This document shows, in pieces, positions 1 to 10,970 of a stretch of DNA of 64,000 bases. Made by a program: the position numbers and the translations under genes. Where the stretch lies: NCBI RefSeq assembly GCF_019393635.1, contig NC_057866.1, positions 170,842,403-170,906,402 on the forward strand. The letters are read 5' to 3'. Numbering within the stretch: the stretch's first letter is position 1; every line of letters starts with the position of its first letter. The DNA comes from Dromiciops gliroides (lineage: Eukaryota > Chordata > Mammalia > Microbiotheria > Microbiotheriidae). The notes below the pieces were generated by a model, which saw only the letters and a list, made by a program, of their open reading frames with translations, did not search any database and was not told the DNA's origin.

Positions 1-100
1 CACACAGCTAGTAAGTGTCAAGTGTCTGAGGCCAGATTTGAACTCAGGTGCTCCTGACTCCAGGGTCGGTGCTCTATCTACTGTGCTACCTAGCTGCCCT
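1..100 (-). mobile_element. tRNA-derived marsupial SINE, cut by window edge
   Basis: Read on the minus strand this is the family seen throughout the window: GGGCAGCTAGGTagcacagt at its 5' end, a B-box-like GAGTTCAAATC, then CTAGCTGTGTG. The 3' tail lies before base 1, so only the 5' two thirds are visible. Confidence 0.9.
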
Positions 101-200
101 GGGTAGTCAGATTATCAGTTGGTTAAAAGGAGAGTCAAAATCAAAACCAAATTAGAAGGAAGTAGGAAGCTAAGAACAACAAGCTAGAACATAACAAAAA

Positions 201-295
201 TTTTATATATATCTATATCTATATATAGATATATATGTGTGTGTGTGTGTATAAATATACGTATATATATGTGTGTGTGTGTGTATGTATATTGT
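201..295. repeat. AT/GT-rich compound microsatellite
   Basis: Alternating TATA, ATCTATAT and TGTG runs. No coding content; the short reading frame over it is a low-complexity artefact. Confidence 0.85.
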
Positions 296-296
296 A

Positions 297-346
297 TGAG
301 CCTATTTTATTGCTTATCTGGAATGACTGTCCAAGAGGTATGTAAC
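297..346 (+). repeat. Left arm of a 50-bp inverted repeat
   Basis: The stretch containing CTGGAATGACTGTCCAAGA is an approximate reverse complement of 2071-2121. The arms share most bases over about 50 positions and are separated by about 1.7 kb. The parent element is not recognised. Confidence 0.7.
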
Positions 347-355
347 AAGGTACCA

Positions 356-433
356 TATATATGTTTGTTTAAACACACATATACACATATATGTATACAC
401 ACATACATACATACACATACACAAACACACATA
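356..433. repeat. CA/TA compound microsatellite
   Basis: Runs of ACACATATAC and ACATACATAC, roughly the reverse complement of the 201-295 tract. Together with the tract upstream it flanks the 297-346 arm. Confidence 0.8.
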
Positions 434-939
434 TTGACATGCACACACTAAATGAGAAATGAATAAATGTAAGGATATTATATCTGATTATTACCATTTC
501 TTAAAGAAGTTTCTCTAATGTAAAATCGTTGTGGCCATGAAGACCATAAAAGTCCAGAAATCATTTCAGACAGCAAACATAAGAATTCTTTCCCAATAGC
601 AAAAATGTGGCAGCTAAGGGCAGCATGAATTTAGAATACAAGCTCATTTGTGAAATTTTATAAAGAAGAACTGATAATGTGAAGCATTCCCTTGCCAAAC
701 TACAAAATACAACAGAAGGGGGAAAAAGGGTGCTAAAAACTTGGCATGAGAACCAGCTAAGTAACATAATTCAGAGAGCATTTATGGATGAAATGAGAAG
801 AAAAACAAATAAATGTAAAATGGAACAAATATTCCAGCTTTTCTAAAACAAATATGCTCATTATTGGTGATGGTAAAACTGTCACATTTGGTCTCTACCA
901 CCTTCATCCCTGATATGGCATGTAGGGAAGTGGAAATAA
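434..939. other. AT-rich stretch, nothing recognised
   Basis: No coding signal, structured RNA or clear repeat was seen. Reading frames here are short and interrupted. Confidence 0.5.
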
Positions 940-1225
940 CACTTAATAAAGGAAATCAAGAAGAATGTTGGGATATGACCAAGTGCATAAGGAAGAAATC
1001 TAAGCTAGAGAAAATAGAATTTTAAAGGCAAACAGGAATTAATTTTCAAGATATCTGAAAAGTGGGAAATTCCCAAAGAAGGGCAAAAATCATAGGTGGT
1101 ATTATCATCCCCCCAAAAATTACCAAAAAGACATCAGCAACAATTGACCCACATACCTACTTTCTAATATCTATGAAATGTTTATAAGAATGATTCATGA
1201 AATGCTAGTCTTGGGGAAAAACAAG
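940..1225 (+). mobile_element. RTE-type LINE reverse-transcriptase fragment (probable)
   Basis: Frame-shifted plus-strand translation gives pieces resembling RTE/BovB reverse transcriptase: a stretch like KVGNSQRRAKI followed by PPKNYQKDISNN and then LSNIYEMFIRMIHEML. This corresponds to the family's 'nYRPI.LLs.iYK.ft.ii..rl' block. Stops and shifts show it is dead. RTE elements are common in marsupials; assignment rests on this motif order only. Confidence 0.45.
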
Positions 1226-1400
1226 TATCATAAGATCATAGATTTTGAGTTGTGAAGGACCTTATAACCCATCTAATCTTGTCCTTTTATTTTATAAATA
1301 AGGAAACTGAGGCTCACAGAATCTAGAGTCACACCTTTCAGATGAAGGATTTGAACCCAGGTCACCCTGGCTCCAAGTCCAGGACTCTATCATACATAAT
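1225..1400 (-). mobile_element. MIR / CORE-SINE
   Basis: Contains the minus-strand MIR landmarks: GGAAACTGAGGCTCACAGA, GGATTTGAACCCAGG and a CTCCAAGTCCAGGACTCTATC end. Confidence 0.75.
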
Positions 1401-1789
1401 ACACCATTATCAAATATTCATAGGCAATTTTTTTTATAAATATAACACACCTTCACCATCATACAGTTGACTAAAAGGTTTATAGAACACGTTTTGATGC
1501 TTGTTTGATGATAAAAATGCACTTGGATCTATAGTAGCAAAATATAATCATCTTAAAGACTTTCCACTAACAAGACATTTGCCACAGGTATATAAAGATC
1601 ATCAAGATTCAGTGACAGATGTAACAATGAGGATTACTTTGCTCAGTGATTCTCTGAGCATTTTCTTCATGTGAATCATAAAACATAGTGATATCTATTT
1701 GCAGAAGAGGTTCATGAACGTCATGCAGGAAATCCTGAACGAAGTCCAAATACAAGAGAGATATCCTTACTAGATGTTGAAAGTCAATT

Positions 1790-1865
1790 CAGCAAGCATT
1801 TATTTTTATTAAGAAACTACCACGTGCCAGGAGTTTTACTAAGCACTGTGGATACAAAGAAAGGT
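1790..1865 (-). mobile_element. L2 3'-end fragment
   Basis: Reverse complement of the L2 3' terminus: AGCATTTATT, then CACGTGCCAGG, then TAAGCACTGTGGATACAAAG. Confidence 0.65.
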
Positions 1866-2070
1866 TTTCCTTAATGTTTTATTTTATGGATGATATTGCA
1901 CCAATTGCATTTAGCCCAGAACACAAGGCCTTCTTGATAAGTTCTCTTTAATTGTTGTGCAAAAGCAGTCAGTCTGGAAATTCTGGCAGGAAAAACCATG
2001 TAGGTGGAGTATGCATATTGTTCAGATAAAGGCATGTAGTATGATGGGTGATTGACCTAATTTGTCCATT

Positions 2071-2121
2071 GGTACATACATCTTGGACAGTCATTCCAGA
2101 TGATCAATGAAATAGGCTCAG
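2071..2121 (-). repeat. Right arm of a 50-bp inverted repeat
   Basis: Contains TCTTGGACAGTCATTCCAG and is the reverse complement of 297-346 with a few mismatches. Confidence 0.7.
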
Positions 2122-2129
2122 AATTGCCC

Positions 2130-2284
2130 CTGGGTAGGGCACTTAACCTTGTTTTCCTCAGTTTTCATCTGTAAAATGACCTGGAGAAGGAGATGGCAAA
2201 GTACTCCAGTATCTTTTCCAAGAAACCCCAAATGAGGTCACAGCATCAGACATCACTGAAATGCCTGAACAAACAACAACACAA
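2130..2284 (+). mobile_element. MAR1-like CORE-SINE, 3' part
   Basis: Shows the MAR1-type tail order: TCATCTGTAAAATGA, GGAGAAGGAGATGGCAAAG, TACTCCAGTATCTTTTCCAAG and a CAACAACAAC end. Confidence 0.7.
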
Positions 2285-2539
2285 AATGTGGATGTGTGGT
2301 ATTTGAGAAATTATGGAGCAAACCCAATGATCCATGTTGGTTGCTGCTATAAAAGACCATGATTTTTTTAAATGTCATCCTTTTCCTGGTGATGTTATGT
2401 GAATGTTATTCATGGAAATAACATAAAATCAAAAAATGCAAATTGAATGCATGGTTAGTATAAGTAAGCCACAGTGTTACCAATGATATTTTATATATAA
2501 GAAATCAAATTTACTCCCTTTCCTATAACACTCTCAGCT

Positions 2540-2720
2540 TTATAAAGTAGTTTTCTCACAACAACCTCACAAATCGTATATAGTGCAGAAATTACCATCA
2601 TTTTGTGGATGAGAAAATTGAGTCTGAGGACATCAAATGACAAGGTCACACATGGAGAGAGTGGAAGAGTCACACAGACACGATGTGCTAACTCTAGTTC
2701 CATACTATCTTCTTTACAAT
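2540..2720 (-). mobile_element. MIR
   Basis: Diverged MIR in minus orientation: CTCACAACAACCTCACAAA, TTGTGGATGAGAAAATTGAG and CAAGGTCACACATGG. Ends are approximate. Confidence 0.6.
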
Positions 2721-3269
2721 AAGGCCTCACGTAGTTAGGGAGTTGGAATCTAATGGTTGAAATTGAGTTTTTCCTTTGTATCTTTTCTCCCCGTTAGTGT
2801 GTATTGATCAAGAGTGGGTTGGCTGGGTGGTGGATTGAGTAAGGGTAGGTAGGTGGGAACAGTTGCATTTCCAACCCTTGTACTAAATCCCTAGAGCAAA
2901 ATAATAATTCTGTGTAACATTCTGGAAGCAAAACTAACAACTTTACAGGACAATCAAATTTACTTTAGTGATATGTCCTGTACATTGTCAATCTTTTTAG
3001 GAAGCTCTCATATGCACTCACATGCATATGGAAATGCAAACAAGGTACTTATACCACCACATGGGGACACCTATTCTGACAGCTCCCTCTGAGAGAGGCA
3101 CTACTGACCTGGTATAGATTATCTAGGACATTGGTAAATCACAAAATCATAGCATTTTAATAGATAAAAAAAAAGCTACATTAGCAATTACCTTGTGGAA
3201 ACACCTATTTTTATAGATGAGGATGCTAAGGACCATAAACTGAAATGACCCCAAATTACTTATTAATAA

Positions 3270-3510
3270 GAATAATAGCTGATATTTATATGAGACTTTA
3301 AATTTTGTAAAGCAGGAGGCAATACAGGTATTACTTCTATTTTACTGAGAAAGAAACTGAGACTTAGCAGACTTTTCTGGGGTCATTTAAATCATAAGTG
3401 TCTGAGGCAGGATTGTAACTCTGATCTCCCAAATCTAAGTCCAGGGCTCAATCTACTATGTCATTCTGCAAAATGCAGAGGCAAGGATTAGATCCCAGGT
3501 CTCCTGGTTC
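3270..3510 (-). mobile_element. MIR
   Basis: Minus-strand MIR landmarks: ATTTTACTGAGAAAGAAACTG, AAGTGTCTGAGGCAGGATT and AAGTCCAGGGCTCAATCTAC. Confidence 0.65.
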
Positions 3511-3906
3511 CCAGATCAGTGAGATCTGTAGATTTCTTTAATTGACATGTATAAAAATCATTTTTTGGTTATGGCCTCATGTTCAAAGAAACTATAGAAA
3601 ATTATGATTCAAGTCATTTAAAAATGTTCATCATTAGCAGAAAGACTTTCTTATTCATTTCTTTTAAAAAACATTTTATTATTTTTTCTTTTTAAATTTT
3701 GAGTTTAAAAGCCTCTCCCTCCTACCCCTTCCTTACCCACTGAAAAGTCAATCAATATATCAATTATATATGTGAAATCATGTAAAAGATATTTCTGCAT
3801 TAGCCATATTAAAAAAAAAGAAAGTAAGAAAAGTATACTTCAATTTGCATTCAGAGTTCATCAATTCCCTCTCAGTTCATCATGAGTCCTTTGGAATTGC
3901 TTTGGA

Positions 3907-4338
3907 TCATTGTATTGATTCAGAGTGCTCACTTCTTTCACAACTGATCATCATTACAGCATTGCTGTTACAGTGTACATAGAGCTCCTGTTTTTTTCTC
4001 ATTTCCTTTTGCATCAGTTCACATAGAACTTGCCAAGCACTGCCCCTCCCATCATTTCCCACAGCAAAATAGTATTCCTTCATATGCCACAACTTGTTCA
4101 GCCATTCCCCAATTGGTAAGCAGCCCCTCAATTTATAGTTCTTTGCCATCACAAAAAGAGCTGCTACAAATATTTTTATACATTCCTTTTTTTTTTCTTT
4201 TCCTTTGATCTTTTTAGGATACAGTCCTAGTAATGGTATTTCTGGGTCAAGGGCTATGCATAGTTTTGTAAACCTTTGGAGATAGTTCCAAATTTTTCTC
4301 CAGAATGGTTGGACTGGTTCCCTCATTCCCTCCAACAT
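3907..4338 (-). pseudogene. L1 ORF2 C-terminal relic (143 codons open)
   Basis: Minus-strand translation gives the L1 ORF2 C-terminal signature: PFWRKIWNYLQRFTKLCIAL, then DPEIPLLGLYP, KIFVAALFVMAKNYK and GEWLNKLWHMKEYY. In an intact L1 this segment lies downstream of the reverse transcriptase, includes the cysteine-rich region and supports target-primed reverse transcription. Here it is an isolated tail of a half-L1 element without polymerase domain, so it cannot act. The homologous stretch in the full-length L1 at 11703-12071 contains the same blocks. The open frame probably survives by chance, since the rest of the element is shifted and interrupted. Confidence 0.85.
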
Positions 4339-5065
4339 TTGTCATTTTCTTTTTCTATCATATTATCCAATATGACAGGTATGCATTTCTCTAATCATTA
4401 GTGAGTTAGAGCATTTTTTCATATGACTATTGATAGCTCTGATTTCTTTGTCTCAAAACTGCTTGTTCATATCCTTTGACCATTTATCAATTGAGAAATA
4501 GCTCTTTTTAAAAAAAATAATAAATTTGGCTCAGTTCTATATTCAGTATTTATTTGAGAAACGAGGTCTTTTCAGAGAAACTTGCTGTAAAATTTTTTGA
4601 TATTACTTCTTTGTGTAGGGTACCTTTTAGCAAAATGTAGTTTCCCTGATTATCTCTTTTAATTAGCTCTATTTTTGCTTTTGCTTTGTCTGAGATAATG
4701 ATTGCTACTCCTGCCTTTTTTACTTCAGCTGAAGCATATTAGATTCTGCTCCAACCCTTTATTTTAACTCTTTGTGTGTCTTTCTGCATGTTTCAAGTCT
4801 GTCTTTTGTAAAGAACATATTATTGGATTCAAATTTCTAATCCATTCTATCTGCTTCTATTTTGTGGATGAGCTCATCTGATTCACATTCACGGTTAGGA
4901 TTACTGTGTATTTCTCTCTATCTCATTTTCTTCTCTCTCTCTTTCCTTCCTCAAGTGTGTTTTACTTCTAAGCACTGTCTACATTAATCTGCTCTCCCTC
5001 TTTTCTATTACCTTCCTTTCCTATTTCCCTATTGATTAAATAACACTTCTATGCATGACTAAGTC

Positions 5066-5166
5066 TCTCTGTATATATATGTACACATACATGTGAATGT
5101 ATGTGTGTATATATGTGTGTGTGTATATATGTATGTGTGTATATGTGTATATATGTATATACATAT
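5066..5166. repeat. GT/AT microsatellite inside the half-L1
   Basis: Interrupted TATATGTGTG repeats. It occupies the low-complexity stretch between ORF1- and ORF2-related parts of the element. Confidence 0.8.
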
Positions 5167-6011
5167 TCTTTCCTCTTTGACTTCCCTCTTTGAACTAATT
5201 CTGGCAAGAGTGAGGCTCAAGCATTGTCCACTAGCCCCATTTTCTCCTTCATTGTAAAAACTCTTCCTTGTGCTCCTCTTTTATGTGAGAAAAATTTTTC
5301 CCATTCTACTGCTGCCTTTACCCTTCTCTCAGTGCATCCCTCTTTCTCACCCCTTCATTTTTCTTTTCTTTTTTTGGAGATTATCCCAACATAATCAACT
5401 CACACCCATACCCTCTATGTAAACTTCTTTTAACTGCCTTAATAATGATAAAGTTCTTAGGAGTTACATATATCATCTTCTGATACAAGAATGTAAACAG
5501 TTTAACTTGGAGTCCCTTGTGATTACTCTTTCATGTTTACCTTTTTATGTTTCTTTTTAATACTGTATTGGAATGTCAAGTTTTCTGTTTAGCTCTTTTC
5601 ACCACCTGGTCTTTTCACCAGGAATATTTGAAAGTCTTCTATTTAATTTAGTATCCACTTTCTCCCCTAGAAGGATTACCCCTAGTTTTTCTGGATAGGT
5701 TATTCTTGATTGCAGTGCTAGCTCCATTGCCTTCCAGAATATATACCAATTCCCCACTTCTTTCACATTGCTAAATCTCCTGACTGAGATTTCGTAATAT
5801 TTGAATCATTTCTGCCTGATTGAAGTATTTTCTCTTTGACATGAGAGTTCTGGAATTTGGCTATCATATTTTTGGGAGTTTTCATTTTAGGATTTCTTTT
5901 AGGAAGTGATCAGTAGATTCTTTCATTCAGGACAGTTTTCCTTTATAATTTCTTGAAATGTGATGTCTAGGGTCTTTATTTTATCATGACTTTCAAGTAG
6001 TCCAATAATTC

Positions 6012-6161
6012 CTTTGAGGGGGGGGAGGCAGGGCAATGAGGGTTAAGTGACTTGCCCAGGGTCACACAGCTACTTAGTCTCAAGTGTCTGAAGCTGGATT
6101 TGAATTCAGGTCCTCCTAAAGCCAGGGCCAGTGCTTTATCCACTGTGCCACCTAGCTGCCC
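6012..6161 (-). mobile_element. Marsupial SINE inserted into half-L1
   Basis: Complete family profile on the minus strand (GGGCAGCTAGGTGGC...GGATAAAGCACTGG...TGTGTGACCCTGGGC...). Flanked by a 10-bp target duplication CCAATAATTC at 6002-6011 and 6162-6171, the mark of L1-driven insertion. It postdates the half-L1. Confidence 0.92.
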
Positions 6162-6945
6162 CCAATAATTCTTAAATTATCTCTCCTCAATCTATTTTCC
6201 AGGTCAGTTGTTTTTACTATGAGATATTTCATATTTTCTTCTATTTTTTTCATTTTTTTAAACTTTGTTTTATTGTGGTTTTCTTTCTGATGTTTCATAG
6301 AGTCATTAACTTCCATTCGTCCAATTCTAATTTTTAAGGAATGATTTTCTTCAGTGAGATTTTCTACCTATTTTTCCATTTGTGCTATCCTAACGAGTTC
6401 CTTTTCTCAGTGAATTGTTGTGCCACTTTTACCATTAGGCCAATTCTGTTTTTAATGTGCTATTTTCTTCAGTATTTTTGTGCCTCTTTTACCAAGGTGT
6501 TAATTCTCTTTTCATATTTTTTATATCACTTAATTATTTTCCCAATTTTTCCTCAACCACTAATCTCTCTTTTTTAACTCTTCCAGGAATTCTTGTTGAG
6601 TCAAGGTCCAATTAGTATTTTTCCTTTGAGGCTTTTTGGTAGCTGTCTTCACATTGTTGTCTTCTTTTGAGTTTATCTTGGTCTTCTGCTACCACAGCAG
6701 CTTTTAGTAGCCAATTTTTTTTTTGTTTGCTCATTTTTCCAGTCTATTTCCTGACTTTGAACTTTATGTTAAACTTGGGTTCTGCTCACCTGTTGATAGG
6801 GAGTCCCAATCTTTAGCCTTTTTCATGCTGCTATTTTCAGAGATAGTTATGGGGGTCTGCAAGTTTGTGGTGCTTCCAAGGTGGTGTGATCCTGGGAGAT
6901 GTATGGTGACAGCTCTCTTGGTCTGTGTTCTCATCTTTACCTAGG

Positions 6946-7431
6946 TAGGCACACCTCCCATGTATTTCATAATAAAAAAAGGCCAAAAGTTAATTAATGA
7001 TTTCTAAAATTAATTATGTTAAGAAAACAGTCCACACAAAATAGGGATTTATGTGGTGCCAAGAGCTTAGAAACTTGGATCCTCCTCCCAAGGCACTGAT
7101 TCATACTAAAGAGTAGCAATTACTGACTGGAGGAGGAAAAATTGTTTTCCAATGACAATGGGAAATATTTCAATTTCACACTGTTTCACATTCATTATTA
7201 TAATCCTTTCAGCAATTGTGAATTGCTGAACTTTTAAAAAATACAAATGATCAGTTTTTCCTCAGAAGAATTTCAAGTAACAAAGGCTAGAAAAGATTCT
7301 GAAATCCTGATGAAGGAAGTAGGGTAGCTGAATTCCATTTGGATGATGGCTTAGACCTTTAACTAACTCAGAAATTCTATGATCCTGGATAAGGTTAGTT
7401 TCTTAGGAGGATTTGCCCAAGGATGATCCCT
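6946..7431. other. AT-rich stretch, nothing recognised
   Basis: No repeat family, RNA or coding exon was recognised here. Confidence 0.45.
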
Positions 7432-7890
7432 CTTGTCCACACAGCTGTCAAATTGCTATTTCTAAAGCATAGATTTGACTCTGTCACTCCTCAACTTAAA
7501 AATCCTAGATAACCCCTCCCATCATAAAATACAAAATCCTTGGCAGGGTATTTAAATCCACAATCTGCCTCCCACTGCCCTTTCCAGTTTTATTTCAGAT
7601 GTTTCTCTTTCCTATGTTTCCTGTTCTAGTCAAACTGCCATGCTAGCTATTCTGTATACAAGGCATTCCATCTCCAACCTTTGGGTTTTTGTATATACTG
7701 TCCCTTTCTTGCCCCTAGCCACCATATTTGTAACACAATCTCTTCTCACTTTGTTCTCTTAGAATCCTTCCTTTCTTTCAAAGCACATGTGACCTGGACT
7801 ACCCTTTTCTGAAGGCCTTCAGCTATACTCGTTTTTCTAACTTAATTCATTCCCTTGACTTCTCTAACTCCTACCAGGTGCCTTCATATC
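7432..7890 (+). mobile_element. L2 LINE, 3' part
   Basis: Contains the L2 C-terminal and 3' UTR profile in plus orientation: TTTGACTCTGTCACTCCTC, then CACAATCTGCCTCCCACTG, TTTCCTGTTCTAGTCAAAC and CCTTCCTTTCTTTCAAAGC. Several frameshifts are present. Confidence 0.7.
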
Positions 7891-8000
7891 ACTTGGTAAG
7901 CAGCAAGATGGTACAATTAATAGAGGCTTGGAGTCAAGAAGATCTGACCTCAGACGCCAATTAGTTGTGTGACCTTGGACAAGTTGTTTAATCTGCTCCC

Positions 8001-8140
8001 CCTTTTGTTTTGTAGGGCAATGAGGGTTAAGTGACTTGCCCAGGGTCCCACAGCTAGCAAGTGTCTGAGATCATATTTGAACTCAGGTTCTCCTGAATTC
8101 AGGGCCGGTGCTTTATCCACTGTGCTACCTAGCTGCCCCC
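8001..8140 (-). mobile_element. Marsupial SINE
   Basis: Minus-strand copy ending in CACTGTGCTACCTAGCTGCC. The GGGCAATGAGGGTTAAGTGA tail junction is at 8017-8036. Confidence 0.9.
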
Positions 8141-8189
8141 AAATGTGACATTATCCCATTTCTTATTAGCATTAATGTTTCACTCCCTT

Positions 8190-8349
8190 TTCTTTCTTTT
8201 CTTTTCTTTTCTTTTCTTTTCTTTTCTTTTCTTTTCTTTTCTTTTCTTTTCTTTTCTTTTCTTTTCTTTTCTTTTCTTTTCTTTTCTTTTCTTTTCTTTT
8301 CTTTTCTTTTCTTTTCTTTTCTTTTCTTTTCTTTTCTTTTCTTTTCTTT
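8190..8349. repeat. Pure CTTTT pentanucleotide tract
   Basis: About 155 bp of almost uninterrupted CTTTT, directly abutting the 3' end of a minus-strand SINE at 8350. On the SINE strand it is an AAAAG expansion at the place of the poly(A) tail. All reading frames across it are artefacts. Confidence 0.97.
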
Positions 8350-8440
8350 GCAGGGCAATGAGGGTTAAGTGACTTGAGGTCACACAGCTAGTAAATGTCA
8401 AGTGTCCAAGGCTGGATTTTGAACTCGGGTCCTTGCTTAA
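8350..8440 (-). mobile_element. Marsupial SINE, 5'-truncated
   Basis: Contains GGGCAATGAGGGTTAAGTGA, then GTCACACAGCTAGTAAATG and GGATTTTGAACTCGGGTCC, then stops before the A-box part. Its tail is the CTTTT tract. Confidence 0.85.
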
Positions 8441-8789
8441 TACCTTCTTGCCTTAATTTATTCAACTGAAAACTGGAAATTCAATGTCCCAGGGTGGTTG
8501 TGAGGATCAAATGAGATAATATTTATAAATCATTTAACACAATGTTTGGAATATAGTAGGTGTTATTTAAATGCTTGCTATTATTATTACTATCTCTACA
8601 GAGAAACTTCCACACTGGGATCCCCTTTCCCGATTGATGAGTCCGTTGCCTGGACCACCATTTCAGGAGGGGCTCAAGGCATGTTCACCTTACCCTTGCC
8701 TAGACTTACTCTCCAGACCTCTCTGTCTCCTTCTGAACCACTTTGGCCCCATAGACATACCATATGCTGAACTTTCCAGATCCCCACAG

Positions 8790-8850
8790 AGTGCAAACCC
8801 CTTAGAGCGTAAACTCCCTCAGGGTAGGGACTGTCTTGCTTGCTAACATT
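8790..8850 (+). mobile_element. L2 3'-end fragment (weak)
   Basis: GAGCGTAAACTCCCTCAGGG followed by TAGGGACTGTCTTGC resembles the L2 3' UTR. Limits are uncertain. Confidence 0.4.
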
Positions 8851-9004
8851 GGCCAATGAACGCCTTGTCCTTATGAACATATTCCAGCTTGAGCTAGCAT
8901 AGATGTATATTGAAATCAATCGAGAGGATATGATAGCAAATTAGTAATTGGCTGTGCAATGTATTAAAGTGACCTTGGTAGATTGAAGGCTTTGTTAAAA
9001 CTGC

Positions 9005-9715
9005 TATGTTTTATCAATATCAACAAATGATTAAGCACCTATTATGTGTCAGGACCTGTGCTAAGTTTAGGGAATACAAAAAGAAGGAAAAGACAGTCCC
9101 TGCCCTCAAGGATTTACTATTTAGTTGTGGAGACAATATGCAAACAAAGAAAGAAAGCTATAGACAGCATGAAAAAGAAATCATTCATAGAGGGAAGGTA
9201 TTAGAAATAAGAGGGGTTGAGGGGCAGCTAGGTGGCGCAGTGGATAGAGCACCAGCCCTGAATTCAGGAGGACCTGAGTTCAAATCTGGCCTCAGACACT
9301 TGACACTTACTAGCTGTGTGACCCTGGGCAAGTCACTTAACCTTCATTGCCCCACAAAAAAAAGGAGGGGTTGAGAAAAGCTTCTTGCAGAATGTGGGAT
9401 TTTAGTTGGGGCTTAAAGGAAGGCAAGGAGGTCAGCAGTCAGAACAGAGGAGGGAGAGTGTCTTGTTCATGGAACAGTCAGTCGGCCAGTGTCATTGGAG
9501 CAAGGAGTGTGTAGAGTGGAGTAAAGTGTAAGACTGGGAAGGTGGGAGGGGCCTAGATTATGAAAGGCTTTGAATGCCAAGTAGAACATTTTGTATTTGC
9601 TCCTGGAGGGAATAGGAAGCTAATAGAGTTTATTGTATAGAGGAGGGAAGGTTGACATGATCTAACCTGTATTTCAGGAACACTTGGGTGACTGGAGAGT
9701 TTTAGCCAACTTCTT
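9005..9715 (-). mobile_element. L2 LINE fragment
   Basis: Reverse complement of the L2 3' end and beyond: AAGCACCTATTATGTGTCAGG, AAGACAGTCCCTGCCCTCAAG and TATGAAAGGCTTTGAATGCC. A SINE at 9221-9364 interrupts it. Confidence 0.8.
9221..9364 (+). mobile_element. Marsupial SINE inserted into L2
   Basis: Full copy with GGGGCAGCTAGGTGGCGCAG, GAGTTCAAATC and a poly(A) tail. A 10-bp target duplication GAGGGGTTGA lies at 9211-9220 and 9365-9374. Confidence 0.95.
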
Positions 9716-9837
9716 CCAGGTATAACTTGGGTGTGAGAAGAATACTCCTAGGTGTTGGGGAAGAAGTGTTTGTACTTCTGTTCTTGGTGTATCTTTTCAT
9801 TAGATATCCCATTGCTAATTGATGCTAATTGGTTAAA

Positions 9838-9965
9838 TGATTGGTGTTCAGTCACTTTTTAGTTGTGTCTGACTCTTTGTGACCCCATTTTGGATTTCCT
9901 TGGCAAAGATACTAGAGGAGTTGGCCACTAGCAGCCATCACTCTCTGCTTGGCAAGTAAGTAAGT
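9838..9965 (+). mobile_element. MAR1-like CORE-SINE, 5' part
   Basis: TTGTGTCTGACTCTTTGTGA, CCCCATTTTGGATTTCCTTG and GCAAAGATACTAGAGGAG match the MAR1-type head also seen at 25455 and 38270. Confidence 0.7.
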
Positions 9966-10199
9966 ATTTGCTAACCAAAGCACTTATAAGGTTCTTTTTG
10001 TCTTAACAAGACAAATGATTTACATTAGAAACTTCTGTGTGAAGTTCTTGCAACTCATCTTATGTTTTTCCTTCTTCCATATTTTATAGAAAATGATAAA
10101 AATTACTCAGTAATAAGCATTTGATAGAAGACATAAAGACTATGTCGTGAAGGAAACCACTCTGCTAAAATAACAATCTAGAGTAATCATTATTTATAT

Positions 10200-10470
10200 A
10201 ATAACGATGATGATGACAGCTGGCATTTATGTCAGAATAATAGTTGACATTTGTAGAGAATTGGAATTTCTATACAAAAACTTCACAAAATACTTTCCAT
10301 ATGTTCTCATTTGTTCTTCACTATAATCCTTCAAGGCAGGTGCCACAAGTATCATTTCCCTCATTCTATAAATGAGGGATCTGTTGCTCAGAGAGCTTAG
10401 GGGGCTTGATCAAATGGCTAGTAAATGGTGGAAAAGGGCTTTGAACCCAGGACTCCCCTGACTCTGTCCA
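10200..10470 (-). mobile_element. MIR
   Basis: AATAGTTGACATTTGTAGAG, ATTCTATAAATGAGGGATC and CTTTGAACCCAGGACTCC mark a nearly full minus-strand MIR. Confidence 0.7.
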
Positions 10471-10867
10471 ATGAACAATAACAATGGATTTTTTTACCTA
10501 ATGCAAACCACACCTGAGGCAAGGAGGGGGAGACAAGACATTGCCCTCCAAGGGAGGAACAAAAAACCCAAGATACCATTGCAAGACCACTGGTAAAGAG
10601 GCTTCTACTGTTAGAAAGGAAAGCTTCTCCTTTATATGGTGGGATATGGGAAGGACTTACTCTTATCATATTATATTTTAATTAATTATTTTTACTAACT
10701 AGGTACCAAGCCCAAAATGAATGTACAAGCTCCATTAGTTCAAAAAAAGAAAAAAAAAAGAGTATCGTTTGTTGGATCAGCTTTGTATAAACTCATCATA
10801 TACTACTATCCTTCAAGCATGCTGTACTTTAGCCAAACATGCCTGTATAGTAGTAGATTAGTTACAG
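10471..10867. other. Nothing recognised
   Basis: No coding or repeat signal recognised; an A-rich run lies at about 10741-10760. Confidence 0.4.
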
Positions 10868-10970
10868 TAGACCAATTCAGAAGACCTGGGTCCTAAACTG
10901 GCTCCAGACCCATAACTATGGCAAACACATATTACTTAACCTGGGCTATGGCCTCCTCCAAAGATACCCT
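10868..10970 (+). mobile_element. MIR (weak)
   Basis: AAGACCTGGGTCCTAAACTGG, CATATTACTTAACCTGGGC and TATGGCCTCC resemble a diverged plus-strand MIR core. Confidence 0.45.

Larger units (their letters stand above)
3655..6945 (-). mobile_element. Half-L1 (HAL1-like) element, minus strand
   Basis: Read 5' to 3' on the minus strand: a 5' leader (about 6945-6560), ORF1-related sequence (about 6400-5600), a remnant of the ORF2 endonuclease region (about 4890-4600), then a jump directly to the ORF2 C-terminal region and 3' UTR (about 4590-3655). Against the full-length L1 at 11131-18092, about 3 kb covering the rest of the endonuclease and all of the reverse transcriptase is absent. This is the structure known for HAL1 elements, which keep ORF1 and lose ORF2. 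Point decay and a SINE at 6012-6161 show it is old. Confidence 0.7.
7893..8590 (+). mobile_element. MIR split by SINE insertions
   Basis: The 5' part at 7893-8000 (GGCTTGGAGTCAAGAAGATC, TGTGTGACCTTGGACAAG) and the 3' part at about 8450-8590 (GGTTGTGAGGATCAAATGAG, ATAATATTTATAAATC) read as one plus-strand MIR interrupted by SINEs and a CTTTT tract at 8001-8440. Confidence 0.6.

Noticed and set aside
8108..8401. Overlapping open frames of Phe-Leu-Phe-Ser or Lys-Arg-Lys-Glu repeats on both strands
   Set aside because: They are translations of the CTTTT microsatellite.
9219..9360. The SINE A and B boxes considered as a functional tRNA gene
   Set aside because: The sequence is a dispersed SINE with target duplication and does not fold as a tRNA with a proper acceptor stem.
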